This document shows, one piece after another, positions 6,478 to 14,486 of a DNA stretch of 23,871 nt. How positions within the stretch are numbered: position 1 is the first letter of the stretch; every line of letters begins with the position of its first letter. The notes beneath the pieces were generated by a model. It searched no databases. It was not told the DNA's origin and saw nothing but the letters and a program-made list of their open reading frames with translations. The stretch comes from Verrucomicrobiales bacterium (GTDB lineage: Bacteria; Verrucomicrobiota; Verrucomicrobiia; Limisphaerales; UBA11320), in assembly GCA_003452185.1 (NCBI GenBank), contig DMJJ01000009.1, positions 1 through 23,871 on the forward strand. The letters are read 5' to 3'. A program made the position numbers and the translations under genes.

Positions 6478-6924
6478 ATGCAATCATTCTCAGCCAACCA
6501 AGCCTCCACCCTGGTGATCTTCGGACTGGCGTTTGGCATGATGGTGACCTACCTGGCGGTTACCGGCCTGATCTGTTTTCTCATCCTCCGCTGCCTGAAG
6601 GTCGTGCCCCCGGAGCACCGGAAAATCGAGCTCAACCTGATCTGGCTCCTGATGATTCCGTGCTTTGGGGTGATCTGGAACTTTTACGTCTACCAACGGG
6701 TCCCGGCCTCGTTCCAAAGCTACTTCGCCTCGCTCCAGAGAACGGACGTGGGGGACTGCGGCAAATCGCTGGGGCTCTGGTACGCGATCTGTGGGGTGGT
6801 GGCCTGCATTCCCCTGGCAAACACGGTGGCAGGGCCGGCGGCCCTCGTGCTCATCATCCTGAACCTGGTCAAATACCACGACCTCCGGTCGCAAGTCCTG
6901 CGACTCGCGCCCCCGGGAGCCTGA
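6478..6924 (+). CDS. Small multi-span inner-membrane protein of unknown function
   Basis: A 148-residue protein with four likely membrane helices: about 10-38, 52-72, 98-115 and 117-133. Between helices 1 and 2 is the segment CLKVVPPEHRKIELNLIW, and between helices 2 and 3 VYQRVPASFQSYFASLQRTDVGDCGKSLGL. From memory, similar small membrane proteins with a PPEHRK-type loop and an IPCF-x-WNF-type motif (here IPCFGVIWNFY) recur in Verrucomicrobiota and related bacteria; their role is unknown. The start is uncertain. ATG at 6478 begins right before the first helix but has no Shine-Dalgarno, while the in-frame ATG at 6430 has GGAGG five bases upstream and would add 16 residues (MVHGDSARRHPRLPHS). 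It is transcribed divergently from gcvT and converges on the DUF1080 gene 43 bp away. Confidence 0.8.
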   Translation: MQSFSANQASTLVIFGLAFGMMVTYLAVTGLICFLILRCLKVVPPEHRKIELNLIWLLMIPCFGVIWNFYVYQRVPASFQSYFASLQRTDVGDCGKSLGLWYAICGVVACIPLANTVAGPAALVLIILNLVKYHDLRSQVLRLAPPGA

Positions 6925-6967
6925 GACCCGTAGTGCCGCGGGCCGGGGCGAGGGGGAAAGCCGGCGG

Positions 6968-7882
6968 CTATCGCTCGGCGGCGGCTGGAAAGAGCTCCAC
7001 CCGTCGAAAAAAGATTTCGGACCCCTCGCACTGCAGGAGGATCCGCCCCTCGGAAGGAGCCACCTCGGTTGCCTCGTTCACCAGCTTGTTGTTGAGGAAC
7101 ACCTGCACCCGCTTCCCCTCGCAGACGCACTCCAGGAGATTCCATTCCCCGACCGGGCGCTCCTGATCGGCGGCTCCACGAAACCCCCACCGATCCTCCC
7201 ACTGCCGGCTCTTGCGCAGCCAGTTCACCCGGCCCCAGCGCTCCACGGCCTGGGGGCGTCCCCCCGGCAACCAGGTCCACCAACCCTCCCGATCCCGCGT
7301 CGGCGCCACCTCGACCGTCAACCGGGGCGCGAGCAACTGCCCGCGCTCGTCCGTCCCCCGGATCAGAAGCAGGTCTCCCGAGGCCCCCTCGAACAGGTTG
7401 CACTCGATCGCCGCCATGAACGCCCCTCCCCCGTCGTAGCTGTTCCCATCGGGGCCGGAGGCATGCACGAAGACCCCGGAATCACGACACCGTCCGATCC
7501 GGTCCCCCCACGCGGTGTTGGTCAGCCCCCAGCGCCACTCGACCACCAGCCGGTAGTCCCTGAAGCGCCGGTCCGTGGCCAGATACCCAAGCCCATCCCC
7601 GGAGATCCGGATCTCCCGGTTGGTCACCGAAAAGACCCCGCGCGGGTCTGCGCCCCGTGAGTCCTTGAGCCAGGAGTGGAAGCCCGCGAGGTCCCGGCCG
7701 TTGAAGAGCGTCATCGGCTCCGCCGGGGCAAGCCCCGGCGGGGAGGTCTCCGCGCCGCGCGCTCCCGCGGGCGGGAGCGACAGCGCAAGCAGGGTCGCGA
7801 TGAGCAGGGGTCCCCGCGCGATCAACGGAAACCGCTTCGGTGCCCGGCAGGGATGGCTGTGCAAAAGGACCTGATGGTTCAT
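6968..7882 (-). CDS. DUF1080 (3-keto-disaccharide hydrolase-like) exported protein
   Basis: A 304-residue protein with a signal peptide (hydrophobic core PLLIATLLALSLPP, probable cleavage after ARGA). One DUF1080 domain follows, a concanavalin-like beta-sandwich found in hydrolases of 3-keto-sugars and glycosides. Landmarks are MTLFNGRDLAGFHSW, then YRLVVEWRWG, DSGVFVHASGPDG, AIECNLFEGASGDLLLI, GEWNLLECVCEGKRVQVFLN and a terminal EGSEIFFRRVEL. These match the typical order of the family (LFNGKDL, sandwich strands, GEWN, FRNI-like end). The ATG at 7882 overlaps the stop of the upstream giant secreted protein as ATGA, so translation is probably coupled and the two products may work together outside the cytoplasm. 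The true substrate is not known. Confidence 0.93.
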   Translation of the reverse strand: MNHQVLLHSHPCRAPKRFPLIARGPLLIATLLALSLPPAGARGAETSPPGLAPAEPMTLFNGRDLAGFHSWLKDSRGADPRGVFSVTNREIRISGDGLGYLATDRRFRDYRLVVEWRWGLTNTAWGDRIGRCRDSGVFVHASGPDGNSYDGGGAFMAAIECNLFEGASGDLLLIRGTDERGQLLAPRLTVEVAPTRDREGWWTWLPGGRPQAVERWGRVNWLRKSRQWEDRWGFRGAADQERPVGEWNLLECVCEGKRVQVFLNNKLVNEATEVAPSEGRILLQCEGSEIFFRRVELFPAAAER

Positions 7883-10800
7883 GGAATCCGGCGCCCCTGG
7901 TAAAACCCGTTGCCGTGGTCGGTGGCCCCGGGATCCGTCACCCAAACCCTCCCAAGGAGGTTCGTCACCTGGAGCCAGGGAACCATCGGGCCGGGCGTTT
8001 CTCCCCGGTCGATCTCCACGACGGCCCCGAGGGGACATCCGACCTGTAGGCGGAGATCGCTGATTCCCGCCCCGAAGCAGTTGGTCATGGCAAGGAGGGG
8101 GGAGAGCGAGAAACTCGCATCGATGACCATGGCCTGGGTCACCACCAGGTTGATGCGGTTGGTCGCTTGCACCAGGTCACCGCTGAAGCCGAGAAACTGC
8201 TGCCGGGCATCGGGTGTGGCAATCAGCAGCACTGTGTCCCCCGCGGCGTAGGCATTGAGGCGAGGGAAGACGGCCACGTTGCCCCCCCCCTTCACCCGCA
8301 CGGTGACGGGGAATCCGCCGCTTCCATTGAGGAAGAGGGCGCGCACCGACTGCGTCGGCTGGAGCATCGTCACCACCGATGGGTTGATCCCCCCGGAGAG
8401 AGCCCCGCTCCACGCGACGAAATTGCTCCCCGCGGCGGGCACCGAGAGGAGCCGCACCTGGGCCCCGTACGGGTAAGCCGGGAGGGATGGGGAGAGCTCG
8501 ACCGTCCCGGCCCCGACGGGTGTCACCGCGAGGGGGGTGCCAAAGATCGCCTCAATGCACCGGTTCCGGTCCATCGGCACGGAGGCCACCGGGTTGGTGC
8601 CTGAGAAATCACCGGACCACCCGAGGAAGGACCACCCGTTGGTCGGGGTGGCCGTGAGCGTGACGACCTGGTTGCTCAGGTAGCGTGAGGCGAGAGGGGC
8701 GGTCGCAAGGGCTCCCCCGCCCGGGGTGGAAACCTGCAGCCGGAAGAACGGGACCACCTGCAACTCGATCGTGTCCATCGCAACGCTCTCGAGGAAATCC
8801 GCGGAGAAGGCGGCGGCCCGCACAACCACGTTCGACGTCACATGAATGGGCCCCTCATAGGTCCGGTTGGGAGCCCCGCCATCGAGCGAATAAATGAGGA
8901 TCGCCTCCTTCCACGAGGTCTTGAGCTGCAGATCGGCCGACTCCCCCCGGACCACCGGCCCAGAGGGAACGAACTCCCCACCGATCAGGAGTTGGGGGGT
9001 GCCCACGGGCGCGGTCCTGGAAACCCCGCCGATCGTGATCGTTTCCAGGGGGAGCGTGTTGGTGAAGAGAGCCACATACCGGTTGGTCACCCCAACCTCG
9101 ATCCCGCGGGGATTGGCGGTCTCCCCGTCCGACCAGGAAAGGAAGGAAAAATACCTCCCCGGGGTGGCGGTCAGGAGGACGGGGGTCCCGGGATCGTAGA
9201 GCGGAAGGTCGGGCACGGGGGTCACGGTTCCCGAACCGACGACCCCCAGGGAGAGCAGCCGGGAGCCGAGCAGGAGGGTCACCTGCTTGTTCCCATCCAT
9301 GGTGAGGGCGGCCGGGTTGTCCGAGGTCGTGAGGTCCCCCAGCCACCCGGCGAAGAAGGCATCCGGCCCGGGCTTGCCCAGCATCTGAACCTGCGACCCC
9401 AGGGCGTAGTCGGGAGCTTCGGGGTCGAAGGCCACCTTTCCGTTTCCGGCAATGGTCACGGTCAACTTGCACCGCACCTCCAGCGCGGCGGCCGGGGTGC
9501 GAAGCACGGTTTCCGTATTGTCCACATCCACCTGGTAGCCCCCGGCGCTGGCGGTCGATACGGAAGCCAGCACCAACAGGGCGTTGGTCTCCCCGGGGAG
9601 GAGGACCCCATCCTTGTACCACTGGTAGAGGAGCGCCCCGGAGTTCGTGGCCGCCGTCACCCCGAAGCTGGCGGTTCCCCCGATGACCGCGCTGGTGTTG
9701 GTGGGATAGAGGGCGATGCTCACCGGGCGGGTGGAGCGGCGGGCCAGGAACCAATCGAGGTTGCCCGCCCCCGACACCGTCAGCGAGTTGGTACCAAAGT
9801 CGGCCGCCCCACCGGTCTGTCCCACCAGGAACACGCTCCCCCCCGGCCCCACGGCGACCCCATTGGCCGCATCGGCCACGGTCCCGGCCCCCCCGGCCCG
9901 AGTGATCCACTGGAGGGTGCCGTCGATGCCGAACCGGGCCAGCCACGCGTCGGCATTCCCCGCGGAGGGAAGCACCACGCTCCCCAGAGTGAGGGTGGTG
10001 GTGAAGAATCCGGACACGTACGCCTGTCCCTGGGGGGTGACGGCCACCCCCGTGGCCAGGTCGTCCAGGTTTCCTCCCCCGACACGGGTCCAGAGGAGGA
10101 CTCCCGCGGGACTGTAGCGGGCGACAAACAGGTCCTTCTTCCCGGCCGACTGGACCGTGGTGGAGCCAAACTTCACCAGGTCGGAGAAATACCCCGCCAC
10201 CACCACCCCGCCCGAGGCGTCGACCCCGATCCCCCGCCCGCCGTCGGCCAGAGCCCCGCCCAGGTGATCCGACCAAAGGGTCTCACCCGACGCGCTCAGC
10301 GCCACCACAAAGGCATCGCGGTCCCCCGTGCTCGAAAGGGTGTTGGTGCCGAAGCTGCCCGCCCCGACGAACTCCCCGGTGAGGTAGACATTCCCCGGGA
10401 GGTCGGTTGCCACGGCATAGCCGACGACCCCGCGACTCGAGGCAAACCGGCGCGCCCAGAGCAGCCCCCCGGCGGGGGAGTACTTTGCGACATAGGTCTC
10501 CGGCAGGAGGTTGGCAGCCCCCACGAGTTGCGTCCCGGTGCCAAAAGTGGCGGTGCCCTGGTAGGTCCCCACCGCGATGGCGTTCCCCTCGGCATCCACC
10601 GTCACCGCCCAACCCCGGTCGTCGTTGACTCCCCCTCCCTGCTGAGTCCAGAGAAGATTGCCCGCCGCGTCGTACTTGCAGAGGAATGCGTCGCTCGTCG
10701 AAGGGGCGCCGCGGGTCTGGAGGGTCGTGGCGCCGAAGGCCACCCCTCCCTTGAAGTATCCCGTGACGTAGATATTGCCCTGGGCATCCGCGGCGACTCC

Positions 10801-11157
10801 CCCGGGCCCATCCTCCTGGGCGCCGCCCAGGCGACGCCCCCAGACCGCCGTCCCGTCGGGGGCATACTTCGCCACCACCAGGTCGCTCAGCCCGGCGTTG
10901 GTGAGGGTCGCCCCGGCGAACACGACCGAGTTGCTGAATGTGCCGACCACCACCGCGTTCGTGGCAGGATCCACCGTCACCCCCAGGCCAAACTCGATGA
11001 GCGGCCCCCCCCCGGTCTGGACCCACGCGAAGCCGTTGGTGGAGACTTGAGCCGAGACCTGCGCCGCCAGAAACCCGGCCACCCAGGCAACGACCGGCAG
11101 GAGCAGGCGAAAACGATTCCAACGGGTTGGCGGGGGAGGGATCGGGGCAAGTCTCAT
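7879..11157 (-). CDS. Large secreted SBBP-type beta-propeller protein with Ig-like and Gly-Trp repeat domains
   Basis: A 1092-residue exported protein. A signal peptide (hydrophobic LLLPVVAWVAGFLAAQVSA, about 18-36) is followed by seven repeats of 61-64 residues, each opening with a Trp near 45, 106, 170, 234, 295, 356 and 417 (AWVQTGGG, VWGRRLGG, LWTQQGGG and so on) and containing VAVD-G-V-VTG-F and DAFVAKY-type strands. This is an SBBP-like seven-bladed propeller. Next come an Ig-like domain (about 477-562, YQWYKDGVLL), InlB-B-like repeats (563-700, 805-944, 949-1017; GWSGDFSGTNP, LLTATPGRYF) and a chitobiase-C-like segment around 720-800 (YSLDGGAP). The tail ends NGFYQGRRIP. The ATG at 11157 sits before the signal peptide, so I prefer it over further upstream starts. 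Likely role: surface or extracellular binding. It overlaps the DUF1080 gene by ATGA. Confidence 0.9.
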   Translation of the reverse strand: MRLAPIPPPPTRWNRFRLLLPVVAWVAGFLAAQVSAQVSTNGFAWVQTGGGPLIEFGLGVTVDPATNAVVVGTFSNSVVFAGATLTNAGLSDLVVAKYAPDGTAVWGRRLGGAQEDGPGGVAADAQGNIYVTGYFKGGVAFGATTLQTRGAPSTSDAFLCKYDAAGNLLWTQQGGGVNDDRGWAVTVDAEGNAIAVGTYQGTATFGTGTQLVGAANLLPETYVAKYSPAGGLLWARRFASSRGVVGYAVATDLPGNVYLTGEFVGAGSFGTNTLSSTGDRDAFVVALSASGETLWSDHLGGALADGGRGIGVDASGGVVVAGYFSDLVKFGSTTVQSAGKKDLFVARYSPAGVLLWTRVGGGNLDDLATGVAVTPQGQAYVSGFFTTTLTLGSVVLPSAGNADAWLARFGIDGTLQWITRAGGAGTVADAANGVAVGPGGSVFLVGQTGGAADFGTNSLTVSGAGNLDWFLARRSTRPVSIALYPTNTSAVIGGTASFGVTAATNSGALLYQWYKDGVLLPGETNALLVLASVSTASAGGYQVDVDNTETVLRTPAAALEVRCKLTVTIAGNGKVAFDPEAPDYALGSQVQMLGKPGPDAFFAGWLGDLTTSDNPAALTMDGNKQVTLLLGSRLLSLGVVGSGTVTPVPDLPLYDPGTPVLLTATPGRYFSFLSWSDGETANPRGIEVGVTNRYVALFTNTLPLETITIGGVSRTAPVGTPQLLIGGEFVPSGPVVRGESADLQLKTSWKEAILIYSLDGGAPNRTYEGPIHVTSNVVVRAAAFSADFLESVAMDTIELQVVPFFRLQVSTPGGGALATAPLASRYLSNQVVTLTATPTNGWSFLGWSGDFSGTNPVASVPMDRNRCIEAIFGTPLAVTPVGAGTVELSPSLPAYPYGAQVRLLSVPAAGSNFVAWSGALSGGINPSVVTMLQPTQSVRALFLNGSGGFPVTVRVKGGGNVAVFPRLNAYAAGDTVLLIATPDARQQFLGFSGDLVQATNRINLVVTQAMVIDASFSLSPLLAMTNCFGAGISDLRLQVGCPLGAVVEIDRGETPGPMVPWLQVTNLLGRVWVTDPGATDHGNGFYQGRRIP

Positions 11158-11333
11158 GGCACGTCCGTGATACCCATACCCGGTGGAGCTCGCGCGGCAG
11201 GCGACGCAAAGGACCAACCGATTGAGGGCTTCCGGATCCTGCAGCGGCCGGGGAGGAGAGGCAAGCCCTGACGCATGGCCGAGGCATCCCTGCAGCCGAT
11301 CCCGGCCGCCCAACCCTCGGCCGAGGAGTCCCC

Positions 11334-11651
11334 TCAGCTCACCGCGACGAGGGAGACTTTCTCCCCCTTGTGATTGCGGGCGATTCCCTGGGCCCGGGGG
11401 TCCAGGACGGGCTTGCCATCGATGCAGAAGAGATAGTGGTGATGCCCGTGGTTGAGGGGGATCTCCAGCCGCCAGGCGCCGTCAAACTGTTGGACCATCG
11501 GATGGGACTCGGCATCCCAATCGTTGAAGTCACCCATCACCGTGACCTTCGTTGCACGGCTCTCCAGGCAAAGGAAGACCACCGGCTTGATGACATTCTT
11601 GGCGGAATACCCCCCGGCGCGCAGGGGGCTGTAGTTGCTGAGATCGTCCAT
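11334..11651 (-). CDS. Small CBM48/AMPK-type glycogen-binding-like protein
   Basis: A 105-residue single-domain protein with the isoamylase-N/AMPK-beta (CBM48) fold. Marks are KPVVFLCLESRATKVTVMGD (22-41), the conserved DFNDWD (41-46), GAWRLEIPLNHGHHHYLFCI (58-77) and DGKPVLDP. CBM48 domains bind glycogen or starch-like glucans and are usually part of branching or debranching enzymes or AMPK-type regulators. Here the domain stands alone with only about 20 extra N-terminal residues. It has no signal peptide, so it is probably cytoplasmic. No catalytic glycogen gene is adjacent. A candidate promoter lies about 100 bp upstream. The ATG at 11651 has no clear Shine-Dalgarno. Confidence 0.9.
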   Translation of the reverse strand: MDDLSNYSPLRAGGYSAKNVIKPVVFLCLESRATKVTVMGDFNDWDAESHPMVQQFDGAWRLEIPLNHGHHHYLFCIDGKPVLDPRAQGIARNHKGEKVSLVAVS

Positions 11652-11747
11652 CGTCGTGGCTCGGCGCGGTTTGTCAAAAACGTCACCCCATCCACCCGGC
11701 CGGCGAAACGGGCTCGCCTGCGGGTGCGCGGCCCGCGAGGACAGCGG

Positions 11748-11775
11748 AATCTAGCATACGTTCAGATCCGGGCAA
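11748..11775 (-). promoter_or_regulatory. Candidate promoter for the CBM48 gene
   Basis: On the minus strand, TTGCCC (11775-11770) and TAGATT (11753-11748) are separated by 16 bp, and the -10 is preceded by TGC, an extended -10 feature. It lies in the 161-bp gap upstream of the CBM48 gene and would give a leader of roughly 90 bases. The match is moderate and rests on the sequence alone. Confidence 0.35.
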
Positions 11776-11795
11776 GGTTCGCCATCGACGCTTCT

Positions 11796-11810
11796 CCCCC
11801 CCCGGGGGGG
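11796..11810. repeat. Perfect GC palindrome after the DUF4410 stop
   Basis: Eight C are followed directly by seven G, giving a loop-less inverted repeat immediately after the DUF4410 gene. It could slow RNA polymerase, but there is no T-run, so calling it a terminator would be speculative. Homopolymer length here is also prone to sequencing error. Confidence 0.5.
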
Positions 11811-11812
11811 AA

Positions 11813-12442
11813 TCACTTCTTGGCGGGTGCGGGAACGCCGAATTTCCCCTGCTCCTTCGCCAAGGTCAGCTGGGCCCCCAGCCGCTTGACCGCTTCCTGC
11901 ATGAAGCTGTCGAGCGTCTGGGACATCGAAAGGAGGCCCCCCCCGCCCCAGCTGTTGCGGTCGACCGTGAGGGTGCCGAGCAGCTTGCCGGAAAGGCCGT
12001 CGCGGACCTCCACCGTCGCGTCAAAGTAGGCGTTGCCAGCCCCAAGGCCGACGAGCAGCCGGGCTGCGGCACTTCCCTCCACGTAGCGGGTCACGGCCCC
12101 GCCGATCGTCAAGGTATCGGCGTCTGGCGTCCCCTCGGGCAGCACTTCCTTGAAGGCTCCGCCCCCCCTGAGTTCGGTGAGGATCATGTCCCGGAACTTG
12201 CCGACCCCGTTCCGCCGCCGCGCCTGAACCTCGGGATCCTTGGCCTTCATGCTGACCCCGTCCTCGAAGGCTTTCACGATGACCCGGTTGTAATGCTTCA
12301 GGTCGACCGCCTGGGCCTCGGCCGCCGGCTTGATGGGAGTCACCGTGCCGCAGCCGGTGAGGAATCCCAGGGAGATGCAGAATCCGATCGCCAGGAGGAT
12401 CCGGCGGGCGGGCCAGGCGCAGGGGAAGAAGGTCCTTGTCAT
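11813..12442 (-). CDS. DUF4410-type lipoprotein
   Basis: A 209-residue protein with a lipoprotein signal peptide: positively charged start (WPARR), hydrophobic LLAIGFCISLGF, then lipobox LTGC with the lipidated Cys31. The mature part fits the DUF4410 pattern: HYNRVIVKAFEDG near the start, FRDMILTELRGGGAFKEVL, DTLTIGGAVTRYVEGSAAAR, LLVGLGAGNAYFDATVEVRD and GKLLGTLTVDR with an SMSQTLDSFMQEAVKRLG helix at the end. DUF4410 proteins are anchored envelope proteins of unknown function that resemble the GNA1162/LpoB-like group. The open frame continues upstream, but the signal peptide fixes the start at ATG 12442. It lies 31 bp after the GT2 gene on the same strand, so it may be the last gene of that transcript. 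Confidence 0.9.
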   Translation of the reverse strand: MTRTFFPCAWPARRILLAIGFCISLGFLTGCGTVTPIKPAAEAQAVDLKHYNRVIVKAFEDGVSMKAKDPEVQARRRNGVGKFRDMILTELRGGGAFKEVLPEGTPDADTLTIGGAVTRYVEGSAAARLLVGLGAGNAYFDATVEVRDGLSGKLLGTLTVDRNSWGGGGLLSMSQTLDSFMQEAVKRLGAQLTLAKEQGKFGVPAPAKK

Positions 12443-12473
12443 GGGAAAAAACTGAACGAAGTCGGCCGAAGCG

Positions 12474-13256
12474 TCAACTCCCACCGGGAGGCACTTCAAC
12501 CGGAGGTGTCTCGGGCCCGTGTCGGAGGAGCGAGTACTTCCGGTACACCTCCCAGGCGGACAGCCTGGCGATCTGCAACCCCTGGGCGCCATCGAGGAAT
12601 CCCCGCCGGAGCACGTAGCCCCGCAGGAACCGGAAGAAGGCGTGGGCGTGGGGGGCAAACAGGCCGGCGCGGCGCCCGGACTCCCGCTGGGTCTCGGCCC
12701 AGAGACGGGCATACTTCTCGCAGCGGGCCCGGTGGTCGGCCACATCCCGGAACGAGTAATGGTGGATCTCCCCCTGCAGGGGGACGACGCGTCCCTCAAG
12801 CTCGAGCCGTTCATGGACGCGCCCGCCGGCGAAACGGGCGCGGGAGCGGCGGAAGAGCCGCACCAGGCGATCCGGGTACCAGTCCCCGTGCCGGATCCAT
12901 TTTCCATCGTACAACACGCACCGGGGCATCGAGAACCCCGAGCGGTCCGGGGCGGGATCCACCCCTCGCAGGAGCCGGAGCTCCTCCCGCAGGCGGGGAG
13001 AGAGCTCCTCGTCGGCATCCAGGCTGAAGACCCATTCGTGGCGCGCCAGCCCGATGGCCTTGTTCTTCTGCCCGACGTAGCCAAGCCAGGGCTGCCCCTC
13101 GACCCGCGCCCCAAAACCCCGGGCGATCTCCACTGTCCGGTCCACGCTCCCCGAGTCGACCACGACAATCTCGTCCACCAGGCCCGCGCAGCTCGAGAGG
13201 CATCGCGGGAGGTTGGCCTCCTCATTCAGGGTGATGACGCAGAGGCTGATTTTCAT
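12474..13256 (-). CDS. Glycosyltransferase family 2, LPS-core type (WaaE/KdtX-like)
   Basis: A 260-residue GT-A enzyme. The N-terminus MKISLCVITLNEEANLPRCL binds the nucleotide-sugar, VDEIVVVDSGSVDRT (27-41) is the next conserved strand-loop, and the metal-binding DxD is DAD at 80-82 (VFSLDADEELSP). Further on are HERLELEG and a C-terminal amphipathic stretch (FFRFLRGYVLRRGFLDGAQG) that suggests membrane association. This pattern is typical of WaaE/KdtX-like enzymes that add a glucose in the LPS inner core. It overlaps the upstream GT-B gene by ATGA, so the two glycosyltransferases are probably made together and act in the same pathway. The sugar and acceptor cannot be read from the sequence. 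Confidence 0.93.
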   Translation of the reverse strand: MKISLCVITLNEEANLPRCLSSCAGLVDEIVVVDSGSVDRTVEIARGFGARVEGQPWLGYVGQKNKAIGLARHEWVFSLDADEELSPRLREELRLLRGVDPAPDRSGFSMPRCVLYDGKWIRHGDWYPDRLVRLFRRSRARFAGGRVHERLELEGRVVPLQGEIHHYSFRDVADHRARCEKYARLWAETQRESGRRAGLFAPHAHAFFRFLRGYVLRRGFLDGAQGLQIARLSAWEVYRKYSLLRHGPETPPVEVPPGGS

Positions 13257-14407
13257 GCCCGTCGTTCCCTGGCGGCCTGCTCAAGGATCTGGATCGTCTC
13301 GGCAACGTTCCGCTCCAGGCGGAGCGGCTCGGGGTCGAGGGGGTGGGCCATGAACCGCTGCGAGCACCAGAAGGTGATCGCCTCGACCGCGGCATCGATG
13401 TCCGACGGGTCGGGAAGCACCGTCCCGTTGACCCCGTGCTGGATGAGCTCCGAGGCGCCGTTCTGCGCCGAGGTGATCACGGGAAGCCCGGCCGCGAGGG
13501 CCTCCACCACCACGTTCGCCGAGGGCTCGTAGATGGGGAGGAACACGAAGAGGTCGGCCGCCGCGTAGGCATCCTCCACCCCGGACATCGCCCCGGCGAA
13601 GACAAAGTCCCTCGAGGTCAGGTAGGGGTTTCTCCCCTTCCCCACCACCAGCAGCTTGATGTTGCTGCGCGCGGCGCGGCCGGGCGGGCGGCCCTCCCCC
13701 CGCCACTCGCTCTCGAGGATCTCAACCCCCTGCCGCACCCCGAACCGGTCAACCGCTTGCATGACATACCGAAGCCCCTTCCGCTCCCATCCCGAGCCGA
13801 CAAACAGGAGCACAAAGTCCTCCTCCCGGAACCCGAACCGCTTCCGGGTGGCCGCCCGGTCCCCGCCGCGGAATCGGTCAACATCGACCCCATTCCGCAC
13901 CAGGTGGATGCGGTCGGCCGGAAATCTGAAATGCTTGAGGATCTCCCGGCGCACCATCTGCGAGTTGACGATGATGCGCCCCGTGTGGGCGGGGTCGAAG
14001 GTGAGGGCCTCGAGCGCCAGCATGTTCCGGTGGAACGCTCCCCAGCCCACGAACGGCCGGCGCCACCACGGGGCAAACCGCCGGCGTTGCTCGAGCCAGA
14101 CGCGATGAACTCCATCCCCGGCCCGGTAGACATCCTGGTGAACCGTCCTCTCCAGGCTGAAGATGCAGTCGAACCGATCCCGCGCCACCGCCTCCCGCAC
14201 CGCCCGGGCAAACGCCGCGGGGCGGTCCGCCCTCGAGGCGTTGCAGGTGACGGGGTGGGGCTGCACGCCGGGGGGAGGCTCGCCCCAGCTCTCGGAGAAG
14301 AGGTGGAGCTCGTGGCCCGCGGCGGCGAGGCCTCCGAGGAGTCGCTGGAGATAGAGCTCCGCCCCGCCCGTGGCGGAGTAGTGTCGGCGGATCAGGGCCA
14401 GCTTCAC
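13253..14407 (-). CDS. Glycosyltransferase family 4, WaaG-like LPS-core type
   Basis: A 384-residue GT-B enzyme resembling WaaG, which adds the first glucose to the heptose core of LPS. The N-terminus KLALIRRHYSATGGAELYLQ carries the Gly-Gly loop. The linker has IIVNSQMVRREILKHF (145-160) and RNGVDVDRF (171-179). The C-terminal domain has LLFVGSGWERKGL (200-212) and the EX7E donor motif, PIYEPSANVVVEALAAG, with Glu294 and Glu302. I place the start at GTG 14407 because the family begins with KLALIRR; an ATG at 14449 would add 14 unlikely residues. It overlaps the next glycosyltransferase by ATGA and follows the ABC permease gene by 79 bp. Length is standard (E. coli WaaG is about 374 residues). 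Confidence 0.93.
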   Translation of the reverse strand: MKLALIRRHYSATGGAELYLQRLLGGLAAAGHELHLFSESWGEPPPGVQPHPVTCNASRADRPAAFARAVREAVARDRFDCIFSLERTVHQDVYRAGDGVHRVWLEQRRRFAPWWRRPFVGWGAFHRNMLALEALTFDPAHTGRIIVNSQMVRREILKHFRFPADRIHLVRNGVDVDRFRGGDRAATRKRFGFREEDFVLLFVGSGWERKGLRYVMQAVDRFGVRQGVEILESEWRGEGRPPGRAARSNIKLLVVGKGRNPYLTSRDFVFAGAMSGVEDAYAAADLFVFLPIYEPSANVVVEALAAGLPVITSAQNGASELIQHGVNGTVLPDPSDIDAAVEAITFWCSQRFMAHPLDPEPLRLERNVAETIQILEQAARERRA

Positions 14408-14486
14408 GTGAGGGAAGGTAGCGGAGCCTCGTCCGCCCCAGGCAAGCACGATTTGAGCCCGCGGGGCGCCCCCGACCCTGGGCGGG

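Noticed and set aside
8842..11271. An 809-residue open frame on the plus strand
   Set aside because: It is antisense to the secreted propeller gene, is rich in Gly, Pro and Arg with no domain, and arises because GC-rich codons leave few stops on the opposite strand.
11813..13225. A 470-residue fused protein joining the GT2 region to the DUF4410 protein
   Set aside because: The upstream part is an out-of-frame reading of the GT2 gene; the lipoprotein signal peptide starts at 12442.
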